From Pluralibacter sp. (GTDB taxonomy: Bacteria > Pseudomonadota > Gammaproteobacteria > Enterobacterales > Enterobacteriaceae), in the NCBI RefSeq assembly GCF_019237635.1, contig NZ_JAFAGS010000049.1, positions 1-64,000 on the forward strand: DNA of 64,000 nucleotides. The letters run 5' to 3'. Positions 15,791 through 29,050 of the stretch are shown in pieces (positions within the stretch are counted from its first letter, which is position 1; every line of letters begins with the position of its first letter). The notes beneath the pieces are model-generated. The model did not search any database and was not told where the DNA came from. It worked only from the letters and a program-made list of their open reading frames with translations. The position numbers were made by a program, and so were the translations under genes.

Positions 15791-15884
15791 AATTAGGTTG
15801 AGCACTGTTTTTGTTAATGATTTGTAATGAACCTGTCAATATTACCTGAATGTTAGGTTTCATGAAAGGTGTTCGTAATTAGGC

Positions 15885-15890
15885 TATAAT
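15885..15890 (+). promoter_or_regulatory. Probable -10 box of rluE
   Basis: A perfect TATAAT lies directly on a possible upstream ATG of rluE. If it is the -10 box, transcription starts near 15897 and the upstream ATG cannot be used, which favours the start at 15919. No good -35 box is seen. Confidence 0.5.
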
Positions 15891-15918
15891 GCGGCAATTG
15901 ATAAAGCCTGAAAATACC

Positions 15919-16536
15919 ATGAGCAAAACTTCTTTTAGAAATCACCGCCTTGAGCGATTCAGCACGCGTCTTTCGACCAGACAACGTCAGGAAAACCTGC
16001 CAAAACGGGTAATTTTGTTCAATAAACCTTACGATGTTTTGCCGCAGTTTACCGATGAGGCCGGACGCAGCACCCTTAAAGACTATATTCCCGTCCAGGG
16101 CGTTTACGCCGCCGGACGTCTGGACCGTGACAGCGAAGGCCTGCTGGTGCTGACCAACGACGGGCCGCTGCAGGCGCGTCTGACTCAGCCGGGCAAGCGT
16201 ACGGGTAAAATCTATTTTGTCCAGGTCGAGGGAGAACCCGGCGAAGAAGCGCTCGCCGCCTTGCGCAACGGCGTGACCTTAAACGATGGCCCTACCCTGC
16301 CCGCAGGCGTTGAGCGCGTGAGTGAGCCTGCATGGCTCTGGCCGCGCAACCCGCCTGTTCGCGAGAGAAAAGCCATCCCCACCAGCTGGCTTAAAATCAC
16401 GCTTTATGAAGGACGCAACCGTCAGGTACGCCGGATGACGGCGCATGTGGGTTTCCCCACGCTGCGTCTTATCCGCTACGCCATGGGCGACTACTCGCTG
16501 GATAACCTCGCCAACGGCGAATGGCGCGACGCATAA
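15919..16536 (+). CDS. rluE: 23S rRNA pseudouridine(2457) synthase
   Basis: A 205-residue RluE of the RsuA family that makes pseudouridine at position 2457 of 23S rRNA. The catalytic motif [17 protein letters not shown] is present, as are [16 protein letters not shown] and the C-terminal [20 protein letters not shown]. The frame can start ten codons earlier at 15889, but that ATG overlaps a TATAAT box, so I placed the start at MSKTSF. It is divergent from icd, as in E. coli, and is followed by nudJ after 14 bases. Confidence 0.95.
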   Translation: MSKTSFRNHRLERFSTRLSTRQRQENLPKRVILFNKPYDVLPQFTDEAGRSTLKDYIPVQGVYAAGRLDRDSEGLLVLTNDGPLQARLTQPGKRTGKIYFVQVEGEPGEEALAALRNGVTLNDGPTLPAGVERVSEPAWLWPRNPPVRERKAIPTSWLKITLYEGRNRQVRRMTAHVGFPTLRLIRYAMGDYSLDNLANGEWRDA

Positions 16537-16550
16537 CATAAGGAGCCACA

Positions 16551-18174
<1,624 letters not shown>

Positions 18175-18218
18175 CACACGCAATATGCGCCGAAAGGCGG
18201 GTAAAACAAGGAAAGCAC

Positions 18219-18860
18219 GTGGCGAAGAACTATTACGACATCACTGTGGCGCTGGCGGGAATTTGCCAGTCCGCCCGACTGGTGCAACAGCTGGCTCATC
18301 AGGGGCACTGCGACAGCGATGCGCTGCACGTCTCCCTGAACAGCGTCATCGACTTAAACCCGGACTCCACGCTGGGCGTTTTCGGTGGCAGCGAGGCCAA
18401 TCTTCGTCTCGGTTTAGAAACGCTGCTCGGCGTGCTGAACGCCAGCAGCCGTCAGGGGCTGAATGCCGAACTGACGCGCTATACGTTAAGCCTGATGGTG
18501 CTGGAGCGCAAACTTGCCAACAGCAAGGGGGCGATGGACACCCTCGGCAACCGCATTGCCGGTTTGCAGCGTCAGTTGGAGCATTTCGACCTGCAATCGG
18601 AAACGCTGCTGAGCGCGATGGCGGGCATCTACGTGGACGTTATCAGCCCGCTGGGGCCGCGTATTCAGGTCACCGGCTCCCCTGCCGTGCTGCAAAGCCC
18701 GCAGGTGCAGGCCAAAGTGCGCGCCAGCCTGCTGGCCGGGATCCGCGCCGCGGTGCTCTGGCACCAGGTCGGCGGCGGACGCCTTCAGCTCATGTTTTCT
18801 CGTAATCGCCTGTCCACACAGGCCAAACAAATTCTTGCTCATTTAACCCCGGAGTTGTGA
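18219..18860 (+). CDS. hflD: High frequency lysogenization protein HflD
   Basis: A 213-residue protein of the HflD/YcfC family, a peripheral inner-membrane protein that in E. coli binds the lambda CII protein. The start [20 protein letters not shown] and the [16 protein letters not shown]-like middle (here Val-Asp-Val-Ile-Ser-Pro-Leu-Gly) are conserved. The start codon is GTG, preceded by AAGGAAAG. The stop is three bases before purB, so the two genes are surely co-transcribed. Confidence 0.95.
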   Translation: MAKNYYDITVALAGICQSARLVQQLAHQGHCDSDALHVSLNSVIDLNPDSTLGVFGGSEANLRLGLETLLGVLNASSRQGLNAELTRYTLSLMVLERKLANSKGAMDTLGNRIAGLQRQLEHFDLQSETLLSAMAGIYVDVISPLGPRIQVTGSPAVLQSPQVQAKVRASLLAGIRAAVLWHQVGGGRLQLMFSRNRLSTQAKQILAHLTPEL

Positions 18861-20234
<1,374 letters not shown>

Positions 20235-20244
20235 GCACCCGATA

Positions 20245-20270
20245 CCCTCTTTCCGCCCGGAAAGAGGGTT
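20245..20270 (+). terminator. Terminator after purB
   Basis: A perfect ten-base-pair stem CCCTCTTTCC/GGAAAGAGGG with a four-base loop begins 11 bases past the purB stop. The U-run is short (TTCT). Confidence 0.75.
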
Positions 20271-20280
20271 CTCCCGCCCC

Positions 20281-20297
20281 GGTTTAATAAATGTTTA
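20281..20297 (+). promoter_or_regulatory. PhoP box upstream of phoPQ
   Basis: GGTTTA and TGTTTA form a direct repeat with a five-base spacer, the PhoP box consensus. It lies about 60 bases before phoP and indicates autoregulation of phoPQ, as known in E. coli and Salmonella. Confidence 0.85.
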
Positions 20298-20359
20298 TCC
20301 CCGCAGCAACATAATCAGCGTTAAACTACTCAAATCGAAAACGAAAAGGGAGAAAAGGT

Positions 20360-21034
20360 ATGCGCGTACTCGTTGTTGAGGATAACGCCCTGCTCCGTCA
20401 TCACCTGAAAGTACAGCTACAGGAATTAGGCCATCAGGTCGATGCGGCGGAAGACGCAAAGGAAGCGGATTACTACCTGGGCGAGCACGTACCGGATATC
20501 GCGATTGTCGATTTGGGTTTGCCGGACGAAGATGGGCTATCAATGATCCGCCGCTGGCGCAGTCACGACGTCTCGCTCCCGATTCTGGTGCTAACGGCCC
20601 GTGAAGGCTGGCAGGACAAAGTCGAGGTTCTCGGCGCGGGCGCCGACGACTATGTGACGAAACCGTTCCACATTGAAGAAGTGGCCGCGCGCATTCAGGC
20701 GCTGATGCGCCGTAACAGCGGGTTGGCTTCTCAGGTGATCACGATTTACCCTTTTCAGGTCGACCTCTCCCGTCGCGAGCTCTCCATCCATGACGAAGTC
20801 ATTAAGCTTACGGCATTTGAATACACCATCATGGAGACGCTGATCCGCAATAGCGGGAAAGTGGTGAGTAAAGATTCCCTGATGCTGCAACTGTACCCGG
20901 ATGCCGAACTGCGCGAGAGTCACACCATTGATGTGCTGATGGGTCGCCTGCGCAAAAAAATCCAGGCGCAGTATGCCCATGATGTGATTACGACGGTACG
21001 GGGCCAGGGCTACCTGTTCGAATTACGCGGATGA
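20360..21034 (+). CDS. phoP: Response regulator PhoP
   Basis: A 224-residue OmpR-family regulator. The receiver domain has the acidic pair in VVEDNALL, the phospho-acceptor Asp51 in [13 protein letters not shown], and Lys in DDYVTKPFH. The C-terminal winged helix ([20 protein letters not shown]) binds PhoP boxes. It controls magnesium uptake, lipid A modification and virulence-type genes in enteric bacteria. A PhoP box lies upstream, and phoQ overlaps its stop. Confidence 0.98.
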   Translation: MRVLVVEDNALLRHHLKVQLQELGHQVDAAEDAKEADYYLGEHVPDIAIVDLGLPDEDGLSMIRRWRSHDVSLPILVLTAREGWQDKVEVLGAGADDYVTKPFHIEEVAARIQALMRRNSGLASQVITIYPFQVDLSRRELSIHDEVIKLTAFEYTIMETLIRNSGKVVSKDSLMLQLYPDAELRESHTIDVLMGRLRKKIQAQYAHDVITTVRGQGYLFELRG

Positions 21035-22494
21035 AAAAATTGCTCCGGCATATTCTGCCGCTCTCGCTGCGCGTTCGTTTTCTGCTGGCAACCGCCGCCG
21101 TTGTGCTGGTGCTTTCACTGGCTTACGGCGTGGTGGCGCTGGTCGGCTATAGCGTCAGCTTTGACAAAACGACCTTCCGCCTGTTGCGTGGGGAAAGCAA
21201 CCTGTTTTATACCCTGGCGAAGTGGGAAAATAATCAGGTCACGGTCGAACTCCCGGAAAACCTTAATCTGCAAAGCCCGACCATGGCGCTGATTTACGAT
21301 CAGAACGGCAAACTGCTGTGGATGCAGCGCGATGTGCCGTGGCTGCTGAAAAGCATCAGTCCGGACTGGCTGAAGACCAACGGTTTCCATGAAGTCGAAG
21401 CCGATATTAATGCTTCAAAAATGCTGCTGCATAACGATCATAAAATTCAGCAACAGTTGCAGGATCTGCATCAGCAGGACGAAGAGTCTGAGATGACGCA
21501 CTCGGTGGCGGTGAATATCTATCCGGCGACATCACGCATGCCGCAACTCACCATTGTGGTCGTCGACACCATTCCTATCGAACTGAAACGCTCCTACATG
21601 GTGTGGAGCTGGTTTATCTATGTGCTGGCGGCCAATCTGCTGCTGGTGATTCCGCTGCTGTGGGTGGCGGCCTGGTGGAGCCTGCGGCCCATTGAGGCTC
21701 TGTCAAAAGAGGTGCGCGAACTGGAAGAGCACCACCGTGACACGCTGAACCCGGAAACCACCCGCGAGCTGACCAACCTGGTGGAAAACCTGAACCGCCT
21801 GCTGAAAAGCGAGCGCGACCGCTACGACAAATACCGCACCACCCTCACCGACCTGACCCACAGTCTGAAGACGCCGCTGGCGGTGCTGCAAAGCACGCTG
21901 CGCTCTCTGCGCAGCAATAAGCTCACCGTCGACGATGCCGAGCCGGTGATGCTTGAGCAAATCAGCCGTATTTCGCAGCAAATTGGCTATTACCTGCATC
22001 GGGCAAGCATGCGCAGCGGCAGCTCGCTGCTGAGCAGGGAACTGCATCCAGTCGCCCCGTTGCTGGATAACCTGACCTCGGCGTTGAATAAGGTCTATCA
22101 GCGCAAAGGCGTCAATATTACCCTCGATATTTCGCCGGAAATCAGCTTTGTCGGCGAACAAAACGACTTTATGGAAGTGCTGGGCAATGTGCTGGATAAC
22201 GCCTGCAAGTATTGCCTGGAGTTTGTCGAGGTCTCCGCCCGCCAGACCGACGATCACCTGCACATTTTCGTTGATGACGACGGTCCGGGGATCCCGCAAA
22301 GCAAACGCGACCTCGTGTTTGACCGCGGTCAGCGAGCCGATACCCTGCGCCCGGGTCAGGGGGTGGGGTTATCCGTCGCCAGAGACATCGTCGATCAGTA
22401 CGAAGGGAAAATCATTCCCGGCGACAGCCCGCTCGGCGGCGCCAAAATGGAAGTCATCTTTGGTCGCCAGCATCCTGACAGCAAAGAGACTTAA
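21031..22494 (+). CDS. phoQ: Sensor histidine kinase PhoQ
   Basis: A 487-residue membrane kinase with two transmembrane segments (about residues 17-40 and 194-215) around a periplasmic sensor, a HAMP domain, the H box [13 protein letters not shown] with His277, and the ATP domain ([24 protein letters not shown]). It senses low magnesium, acid pH and antimicrobial peptides. The periplasmic acidic patch reads QQDEESE (148-154), with fewer acidic residues than E. coli K-12. Its ATG overlaps the phoP stop (ATGA). Confidence 0.98.
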   Translation: MKKLLRHILPLSLRVRFLLATAAVVLVLSLAYGVVALVGYSVSFDKTTFRLLRGESNLFYTLAKWENNQVTVELPENLNLQSPTMALIYDQNGKLLWMQRDVPWLLKSISPDWLKTNGFHEVEADINASKMLLHNDHKIQQQLQDLHQQDEESEMTHSVAVNIYPATSRMPQLTIVVVDTIPIELKRSYMVWSWFIYVLAANLLLVIPLLWVAAWWSLRPIEALSKEVRELEEHHRDTLNPETTRELTNLVENLNRLLKSERDRYDKYRTTLTDLTHSLKTPLAVLQSTLRSLRSNKLTVDDAEPVMLEQISRISQQIGYYLHRASMRSGSSLLSRELHPVAPLLDNLTSALNKVYQRKGVNITLDISPEISFVGEQNDFMEVLGNVLDNACKYCLEFVEVSARQTDDHLHIFVDDDGPGIPQSKRDLVFDRGQRADTLRPGQGVGLSVARDIVDQYEGKIIPGDSPLGGAKMEVIFGRQHPDSKET

Positions 22495-22508
22495 GCCCGC
22501 AATTTTCT

Positions 22509-22534
22509 CCACCGCCTGCACCGCAAGGCGGTGG
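22509..22534 (+). other. Stable hairpin after phoQ
   Basis: CCACCGCCT pairs with AGGCGGTGG around an eight-base loop, 15 bases past the phoQ stop. No T-run follows, so it may be an attenuating or stabilising hairpin between phoQ and roxA. Confidence 0.4.
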
Positions 22535-22579
22535 TATCCGTTATAATCCCAACAGAACCTGCCTGTGGAATATAACATT

Positions 22580-23701
22580 ATGGATTATCACTTAACGCTC
22601 AACTGGCCCGACTTTATCGAACGCTACTGGCAAAAACGCCCGGTAGTGTTGAAGCGAGGCTTTAACAATTTTGTCGACCCACTGACCCCTGACGAACTGG
22701 CGGGGTTGGCGATGGAAAATGAAGTCGACAGCCGACTGGTCAGCCACCTCGACGGTAAATGGCAGGTGAGCCATGGCCCCTTTGAAAGCTACGATCACCT
22801 GGGTGAAAACAACTGGTCGCTGCTGGTGCAGGCGGTAGACCACTGGCATGAGCCAACGGCAGCGCTAATGCGCCCGTTCCGCGCCCTGCCGGACTGGCGT
22901 ATCGACGATCTGATGGTCTCCTTCTCCGTTCCTGGCGGCGGCGTTGGCCCGCATCTCGATCAATATGATGTCTTTATCATCCAGGGAACCGGCCGCCGTC
23001 GCTGGCGCGTGGGCGAAAAGGCGCCGCTCAAGCAGCACTGTCCGCACCCGGACCTGCTACAGGTCGACCCGTTTGACGCCATCATCGACGAAGAGATGGA
23101 GCCAGGCGATATCCTCTATATTCCACCGGGATTCCCGCACGAAGGCTATTCGCTGGAGAACTCGCTCAACTACTCCGTCGGTTTCCGCGCGCCGAGCGGT
23201 AAAGAGCTTATCAGCGGCTTTGCCGACTACGTGCTACAGCGCGAGCTCGGCACCCACCGCTATAGCGACCCGGACGTCCCCTCCCGCGAACACCCGGCGG
23301 ATATCCTGCCTCAGGAGCTGGATCGCCTGCGCGATATGATGCTGGGGTTAATCAAGGAGCCGGAACAGTTTAAACAGTGGTTTGGCGAATTTGTCAGCCA
23401 GTCTCGCCACGAGCTCGACGTTGCGCCGCCGGAGCCGCCGTACCAGCCCGATGAAATTTATGACGTGCTCAAGCAAGGCGACAAGCTGGTGCGCCTCGGC
23501 GGTCTGCGCGTGCTGCGCATTGCTGATGATGTCTTCGTCAACGGCGAAAAAATCGACTCTCCGCACCGCCCGGCGCTGGAAGCGTTGGCCTGCCATATCG
23601 TGCTGAGCGAAGCGCACTTCGGCGATGCGCTGGAAGACCCGTCGTTCCTCGCCATGCTTGCCGCGCTGGTCAACAGCGGCTACTGGTTCTTTGAGGATTA
23701 A
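22580..23701 (+). CDS. roxA: 50S ribosomal protein L16 arginine hydroxylase RoxA
   Basis: A 373-residue JmjC-type Fe(II)/2-oxoglutarate oxygenase (former YcfD) that hydroxylates an arginine of ribosomal protein L16. The metal-binding HxD is in GGGVGPHLDQYDVF, the distal His in PPGFPHEGYSLEN, and the 2-oxoglutarate-binding Arg in FRAPSGKELI. The start at MDYHLTLNWPDF gives exactly the E. coli length; an upstream ATG at 22565 would add five residues. Confidence 0.96.
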   Translation: MDYHLTLNWPDFIERYWQKRPVVLKRGFNNFVDPLTPDELAGLAMENEVDSRLVSHLDGKWQVSHGPFESYDHLGENNWSLLVQAVDHWHEPTAALMRPFRALPDWRIDDLMVSFSVPGGGVGPHLDQYDVFIIQGTGRRRWRVGEKAPLKQHCPHPDLLQVDPFDAIIDEEMEPGDILYIPPGFPHEGYSLENSLNYSVGFRAPSGKELISGFADYVLQRELGTHRYSDPDVPSREHPADILPQELDRLRDMMLGLIKEPEQFKQWFGEFVSQSRHELDVAPPEPPYQPDEIYDVLKQGDKLVRLGGLRVLRIADDVFVNGEKIDSPHRPALEALACHIVLSEAHFGDALEDPSFLAMLAALVNSGYWFFED

Positions 23702-23711
23702 TATACGTGCT

Positions 23712-23744
23712 GTTGCCGGGCGGCACTGTGCTTGCCCGGCCTAC
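23712..23744. repeat. REP-like palindromic element
   Basis: GTTGCCGGGCGGC and TGCCCGGCCTAC form the imperfect palindrome of enterobacterial REP sequences. It lies between the convergent genes roxA and pepT. Confidence 0.7.
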
Positions 23745-23750
23745 AAAGAA

Positions 23751-24974
23751 CTACTGCTTTGCCGTCAGCGCGGCGATTCGCACGATCACCTGAACGGCTT
23801 TTTCCATCCCTTCCAGGGTCACGAATTCGTGTTTGCCGTGGTAGTTATAGCCACCGGTAAACAGATTCGGGCACGGTACTCCCATAAAGGAAAGCTGCGC
23901 GCCGTCGGTGCCGCCGCGAATTGGTTTTAACTGCGGTTCAATGTCGCAGTCGCGCATCGCCTGCTGGGCGATGTCGAGAATATGCGGATACTCCATCACC
24001 TTTTCGCGCATATTGTAGTAGCTGTCTTCGATGATAAGCTCAATATAGCAGTCCGGGTGCAGCCCTTTACCGACCTTTTTGGCAATCTCCATCATCTTGC
24101 GTTTGCGGGCTTCGAACTGTTTGCGGTCGAAATCGCGGATGATGTAGTGCATCTCCGCCCGATCGACGCTGCCCTTAATACTGGTCAGATGGAAGAAGCC
24201 TTCATAGCCCTCCGTATGCTCCGGGCTCTCTTCAACCGGAACTTCCGCATGAATGCGGGAGGCCAGCGACAGCGCATTGACCATCACCCCCTTCGCCGTG
24301 CCGGGATGCACATTATTACCGACTATCTTGATGGTGACCGACGCGGCATTGAAGTTCTCATACTCCAGTTCGCCAACGCCGCCGCCATCAACGGTGTACG
24401 CCCAGCGCGCGTCAAACGCCTCAACGTCGAAATGCTTCGCCCCCTTGCCAACCTCTTCGTCCGGGGTAAAGGCCACGCGAATGTCGCCATGGGGAATCTT
24501 CTTCGCTTTCAGTACCGCCAGCGCGGTCATGATTTCGGCGACGCCGGCCTTATCGTCAGCGCCGAGCAGCGTTTTACCGTCGGTGGTGATAAGCGTCTGT
24601 CCTAACAGCTGATGCAGCACCGGGAACATCACCGGCGAGAGCACTTCATCGCCAATACCCAGCGCGATATCGCCGCCGCGGTAGTTCTCGACGATCTGCG
24701 GATTAACATTTTTACCGCTGAAATCCGGTGAGGTATCGACATGAGAAATAAAGCCAATGGCCGGAATATCCTCCGCGACGTTGGCGGGCAGCGTCGCCAT
24801 CACCGTGCCTTTCTCACTCAGAGTGACATTCACCAGCCCCATATCTTCCAGCTGGTCTTTGAGCAAACGTAACAGTTTCCATTGCCCCTCGGTGCTCGGC
24901 ACCTGGCGGACGCCCGGCTTCGACTGCGTATCCAGAGAAACGTACTGCAAAAAACGCTCAAGTAATTTATCCAT
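23751..24974 (-). CDS. pepT: Peptidase T (tripeptide aminopeptidase)
   Basis: A 407-residue M20-family dinuclear zinc aminotripeptidase of the cytosol. Metal ligands and catalytic residues are seen in [12 protein letters not shown] (His, Asp), [13 protein letters not shown] (bridging Asp), [14 protein letters not shown] (catalytic Glu pair) and [10 protein letters not shown]. The C-terminal [15 protein letters not shown] is also conserved. It is convergent with roxA and divergent from potABCD. In E. coli it is induced by FNR without oxygen. Confidence 0.97.
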   Translation of the reverse strand: MDKLLERFLQYVSLDTQSKPGVRQVPSTEGQWKLLRLLKDQLEDMGLVNVTLSEKGTVMATLPANVAEDIPAIGFISHVDTSPDFSGKNVNPQIVENYRGGDIALGIGDEVLSPVMFPVLHQLLGQTLITTDGKTLLGADDKAGVAEIMTALAVLKAKKIPHGDIRVAFTPDEEVGKGAKHFDVEAFDARWAYTVDGGGVGELEYENFNAASVTIKIVGNNVHPGTAKGVMVNALSLASRIHAEVPVEESPEHTEGYEGFFHLTSIKGSVDRAEMHYIIRDFDRKQFEARKRKMMEIAKKVGKGLHPDCYIELIIEDSYYNMREKVMEYPHILDIAQQAMRDCDIEPQLKPIRGGTDGAQLSFMGVPCPNLFTGGYNYHGKHEFVTLEGMEKAVQVIVRIAALTAKQ

Positions 24975-25217
24975 GTAGCCACCCTCACTTTTTGTGACAA
25001 CATTATCAATAAGCGCGAAAGCACAAATATTGCGTCAGGTCACTTTTAGCCCGGCAAACGGGAATTATTTTGTCGCGAGTTTTAAAGGTAGTGCATCAGG
25101 GTTCACAAAGATTGGCGATTTCAGAGGATTGCCGTAAAATGCCTGCCCTTAATATGTGCCAAACCCAAAAGGTGGTTAAACACAAACCCCGTAACGGCAG
25201 CCATCCGTTGCGTCTAC

Positions 25218-26354
25218 ATGGGACAGAGTAATAAATTGAATACACAACCGCGTTCGCTTTCACCGCTGGTGCAACTGGCGGGGATTCGTAAAGGCTTTGA
25301 TGGTAAAACGGTGATTTCCGATCTCAATCTGACCATCAAGAACGGCGAATTCCTCACGCTGCTTGGCCCTTCTGGCTGCGGTAAAACAACCGTTTTGCGC
25401 CTTATCGCCGGGCTTGATAATGCCGATACGGGACGCATTCATCTCGAAGAGCAGGACATTACCGATGTCCCCGCTGAACACCGTCACGTGAATACCGTTT
25501 TTCAAAGCTACGCCCTGTTTCCGCACATGACGGTGTTCGAGAACGTCGCTTTTGGCCTGCGGATGCAAAAAACGCCCGCCGCCGACATCACGCCGCGCGT
25601 CACCGACGCCCTGAAAATGGTACAGCTGGAAGCCTTCGCCCAGCGAAAACCGCACCAGCTTTCCGGCGGTCAGCAGCAGCGTGTGGCCATCGCCCGCGCC
25701 GTGGTCAACAAACCGCGCCTGCTGCTGCTGGATGAGTCGCTGTCAGCGCTCGACTACAAACTGCGAAAGCAGATGCAAAACGAGCTGAAAGCGCTGCAGC
25801 GTAAGCTTGGCATTACCTTCGTCTTCGTCACCCACGACCAGGAAGAAGCGCTGACGATGTCGGACCGCATTGTGGTCATGCGCGACGGCAAAATCGAGCA
25901 GGACGGCACACCGCGCGAGATTTACGAAGAGCCGAAAAACCTGTTTGTCGCAAGCTTCATCGGCGAGATTAACATCTTCAGCGCCACGGTCATCGAACGC
26001 CTGGACGACCAACGCGTGCGCGCTAACGTCGAAGGCCGCGAGTGCAATATCTACGTAAACTTTGCGGTCGAAAAAGGCCAGCGGCTCAATGTGCTGCTGC
26101 GCCCGGAAGATCTGCGCGTCGACGAGATCCACGACAGCGCCGACGCGGAAGGCCTCATCGGCTATATCCGCGAGCGCAACTATAAAGGGATGACCCTTGA
26201 GTCAGTCGTTGAGCTGGAAAACGGCAAGATGGTGATGGTCAGCGAGTTCTTCAACGAAGATGACCCTGACTTCGACCACTCCCTCAATCAGAAAATGGTC
26301 ATCAACTGGGTAGAAAGCTGGGAGGTTGTGCTGGCTGATGAAGAACACAAGTAA
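25218..26354 (+). CDS. potA: Spermidine/putrescine ABC transporter ATPase PotA
   Basis: A 378-residue ATP-binding subunit of the PotABCD polyamine importer. Walker A is GPSGCGKTT (about residues 47-55), the signature is [15 protein letters not shown], and Walker B is [15 protein letters not shown]-terminal TOBE-type regulatory domain follows ([10 protein letters not shown]). It has the E. coli length and heads the potABCD operon; the 17-base overlap with potB suggests coupling. Confidence 0.97.
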   Translation: MGQSNKLNTQPRSLSPLVQLAGIRKGFDGKTVISDLNLTIKNGEFLTLLGPSGCGKTTVLRLIAGLDNADTGRIHLEEQDITDVPAEHRHVNTVFQSYALFPHMTVFENVAFGLRMQKTPAADITPRVTDALKMVQLEAFAQRKPHQLSGGQQQRVAIARAVVNKPRLLLLDESLSALDYKLRKQMQNELKALQRKLGITFVFVTHDQEEALTMSDRIVVMRDGKIEQDGTPREIYEEPKNLFVASFIGEINIFSATVIERLDDQRVRANVEGRECNIYVNFAVEKGQRLNVLLRPEDLRVDEIHDSADAEGLIGYIRERNYKGMTLESVVELENGKMVMVSEFFNEDDPDFDHSLNQKMVINWVESWEVVLADEEHK

Positions 26355-27195
26355 ATTCCAGAATGTGGTGATCGCCACGATCGTCGGTTGGCTTGTGTTG
26401 TTCGTTTTTTTGCCCAACCTGATGATCATCGCCACCAGCTTCCTGACCCGCGATGACGCGAGCTTCGTTACGCTGGTTTTCACGCTGGAAAACTACACGC
26501 GCCTGCTCGATCCGCTCTATTTTGAAGTGCTGCTGCACTCACTCAATATGGCGCTAGTGGCAACGTTCGCCTGCCTGGCGCTCGGCTATCCTTTCGCCTG
26601 GTTTCTGGCAAGGCTGCCGCAAAAGGTGCGACCGCTGCTGCTGTTTCTGCTGATAGTCCCCTTCTGGACCAACTCGCTTATCCGCATCTACGGGCTGAAG
26701 ATTTTTCTCAGCACCAAGGGATACCTGAATGCGTTTCTGCTGTGGCTTGGCGTGATTGATACGCCAATTCGCATCATGTTCACGCCCGGCGCGGTGATTG
26801 TCGGCCTGGTGTACATCCTGCTGCCGTTTATGGTGATGCCGCTCTACTCCAGCATTGAGAAGCTGGATAAACCGCTGCTGGAGGCCGCCAAAGACCTGGG
26901 CGCCAGTAAGTTCCAGACCTTTACGCGCATTATCATTCCGCTGACGATGCCAGGGATTGTCGCGGGCTGTCTGCTGGTGATGTTACCGGCAATGGGGTTG
27001 TTCTACGTCTCGGACCTGATGGGCGGCGCCAAGAACCTGCTCATCGGCAACGTGATTAAAAGCCAGTTCCTCAATATTCGCGACTGGCCGTTTGGCGCGG
27101 CGACCAGCATCACCCTGACCGTGGTCATGGGCCTGATGCTGCTGGTGTACTGGCGCGCCTCGCGATTGCTGAATAAAAAGGTGGAACTCGAATGA
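26338..27195 (+). CDS. potB: Spermidine/putrescine ABC transporter permease PotB
   Basis: A 285-residue inner-membrane permease with six transmembrane segments and the EAA loop [20 protein letters not shown] (about residues 181-200) that contacts PotA. The start [11 protein letters not shown] lies inside the end of potA; an alternative a few codons upstream exists. Its stop overlaps the start of potC. Forms the channel with PotC. Confidence 0.96.
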   Translation: MKNTSKFQNVVIATIVGWLVLFVFLPNLMIIATSFLTRDDASFVTLVFTLENYTRLLDPLYFEVLLHSLNMALVATFACLALGYPFAWFLARLPQKVRPLLLFLLIVPFWTNSLIRIYGLKIFLSTKGYLNAFLLWLGVIDTPIRIMFTPGAVIVGLVYILLPFMVMPLYSSIEKLDKPLLEAAKDLGASKFQTFTRIIIPLTMPGIVAGCLLVMLPAMGLFYVSDLMGGAKNLLIGNVIKSQFLNIRDWPFGAATSITLTVVMGLMLLVYWRASRLLNKKVELE

Positions 27196-27983
27196 TCGGT
27201 CGACTGCTTCGCGGCGGTTTTATGACCGCCATTTACGCGTACCTGTACATCCCAATCATTATTTTGATCGTTAACTCCTTTAACAGCTCGCGGTTCGGCA
27301 TCAACTGGCAGGGGTTTACCACCCACTGGTACAGCCTGCTGATGAACAACGATAGCCTGCTGCAGGCAGCGCAGCATTCGCTGACGATGGCCATATTTTC
27401 CGCGACGTTCGCCACCCTGATCGGCTCACTCACCGCCGTGGCGCTCTATCGTTACCGCTTTCGCGGTAAGCCGTTCGTCAGCGGGATGCTGTTTGTGGTC
27501 ATGATGTCGCCGGATATCGTGATGGCTATCTCCCTGCTGGTGCTGTTTATGCTGCTTGGCGTTCAGCTCGGCTTCTGGTCACTGCTATTTTCGCATATTA
27601 CCTTCTGCCTGCCGTTTGTGGTGGTGACGGTCTATTCCCGCCTGAAAGGGTTCGACGTGCGAATGCTGGAAGCGGCAAAAGATCTGGGCGCCAGCGAGAT
27701 AACCATTCTGCGTAAAATCATTCTGCCGCTGGCAATGCCAGCGGTGGCCGCCGGGTGGCTGCTGAGCTTTACCCTGTCGATGGATGATGTGGTGGTTTCC
27801 TCTTTCGTCACCGGCCCTGGTTATGAAATCCTGCCGCTGAAAATTTACTCTATGGTCAAGGTCGGCGTTTCGCCTGAGGTGAACGCGCTGGCGACCATTC
27901 TGCTGGTGCTGTCGCTGGTTATGGTGATTGTCAGCCAACTTGTTGCTCGTGATAAAACGAAATCTCAGGGGACATCGAAATGA
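27192..27983 (+). CDS. potC: Spermidine/putrescine ABC transporter permease PotC
   Basis: A 263-residue permease, partner of PotB, with six predicted membrane segments and the EAA loop [20 protein letters not shown]. The C-terminal DKTKSQGTSK tail is cytosolic. The ATGA overlaps with potB and potD at both ends show one tightly coupled operon. Confidence 0.96.
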   Translation: MIGRLLRGGFMTAIYAYLYIPIIILIVNSFNSSRFGINWQGFTTHWYSLLMNNDSLLQAAQHSLTMAIFSATFATLIGSLTAVALYRYRFRGKPFVSGMLFVVMMSPDIVMAISLLVLFMLLGVQLGFWSLLFSHITFCLPFVVVTVYSRLKGFDVRMLEAAKDLGASEITILRKIILPLAMPAVAAGWLLSFTLSMDDVVVSSFVTGPGYEILPLKIYSMVKVGVSPEVNALATILLVLSLVMVIVSQLVARDKTKSQGTSK

Positions 27984-29014
27984 AAAAAATGCTTGCCGCT
28001 GCGGCGCTGGTGCTCGGTATGAGCGCGGCACACGCCGATGACAGCAAAACGCTCTACTTCTACAACTGGACAGAGTATGTGCCGCCCGGACTGCTGGAAC
28101 AGTTCACCAAAGAGACCGGTATCAAAGTGATCTACTCGACCTATGAGTCGAATGAAACCATGTACGCCAAGCTCAAAACCTACAAAGAAGGCGCCTACGA
28201 TCTGGTGGTGCCGTCCACCTACTTTGTCGATAAAATGCGCAAAGAGGGGATGATTCAAAAAATAGACAAGAGCAAACTCAGCAACTTCAGCAATCTCGAC
28301 CCGGAGATGCTCAATAAGCCGTTTGACCCGAATAACGACTACTCCATTCCGTATATCTGGGGCGCGACGGCCATCGGCGTGAACAGCGACGCCATCGACC
28401 CAAAAAGCGTGACCCGCTGGGCCGACCTGTGGAAACCGGAGTACAAAGGCAGCCTGCTGCTGACCGACGACGCGCGTGAAGTGTTCCAGATGGCGCTACG
28501 TAAGCTGGGTTATTCAGGCAACACCACCGACCCGAAAGAGATTGAAGCGGCGTATAAAGAACTGCAAAAGCTGATGCCTAACGTTGCGGCGTTCAACTCG
28601 GATAACCCGGCTAACCCGTATATGGAAGGGGAAGTTAACCTCGGCATGGTGTGGAACGGCTCGGCGTTTGTGGCCCGTCAGGCCGGAACGCCGCTGGCGG
28701 TCGTGTGGCCGGAGGAAGGCGGGATTTTCTGGATGGACAGCCTGGCTATCCCGGCGAATGCGAAGAACGTCGACGGCGCCCTGAAGCTGATTAACTTCCT
28801 GTTGCGCCCGGATGTCGCGAAACAGGTGGCGGAAACCATCGGCTACCCGACGCCAAACCTGGCGGCGCGCAAGCTGCTTGACCCGAAAATCGCCAACGAT
28901 AAATCGCTGTATCCGGATGCCGACACCATCAAGCACGGCGAGTGGCAAAACGACGTCGGTGATGCCAGTCGCATCTATGAAGACTATTACCAGAAGTTGA
29001 AAGCCGGACGGTAA
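27980..29014 (+). CDS. potD: Spermidine/putrescine periplasmic binding protein PotD
   Basis: A 344-residue solute-binding protein. The signal peptide MKKMLAAAALVLGMSAAHA is followed by the mature start DDSKTLYFYNWTEYVPPG, with Trp and Tyr residues that line the polyamine site; further site residues lie in STYFVDKM and the segment PYIWGATAIG. It delivers spermidine to PotBC. It ends the operon and is followed by a strong terminator. Confidence 0.97.
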   Translation: MKKMLAAAALVLGMSAAHADDSKTLYFYNWTEYVPPGLLEQFTKETGIKVIYSTYESNETMYAKLKTYKEGAYDLVVPSTYFVDKMRKEGMIQKIDKSKLSNFSNLDPEMLNKPFDPNNDYSIPYIWGATAIGVNSDAIDPKSVTRWADLWKPEYKGSLLLTDDAREVFQMALRKLGYSGNTTDPKEIEAAYKELQKLMPNVAAFNSDNPANPYMEGEVNLGMVWNGSAFVARQAGTPLAVVWPEEGGIFWMDSLAIPANAKNVDGALKLINFLLRPDVAKQVAETIGYPTPNLAARKLLDPKIANDKSLYPDADTIKHGEWQNDVGDASRIYEDYYQKLKAGR

Positions 29015-29019
29015 CAGAC

Positions 29020-29047
29020 AAAAGCGGAGCCACCAGGCTCCGCTTTT
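29020..29047. terminator. Bidirectional terminator between potD and cobB
   Basis: AAAAGCGGAGCC pairs perfectly with GGCTCCGCTTTT around an ACCA loop. The A and T tracts on both sides suit the converging potD and cobB transcripts. Confidence 0.9.
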
Positions 29048-29050
29048 CTA

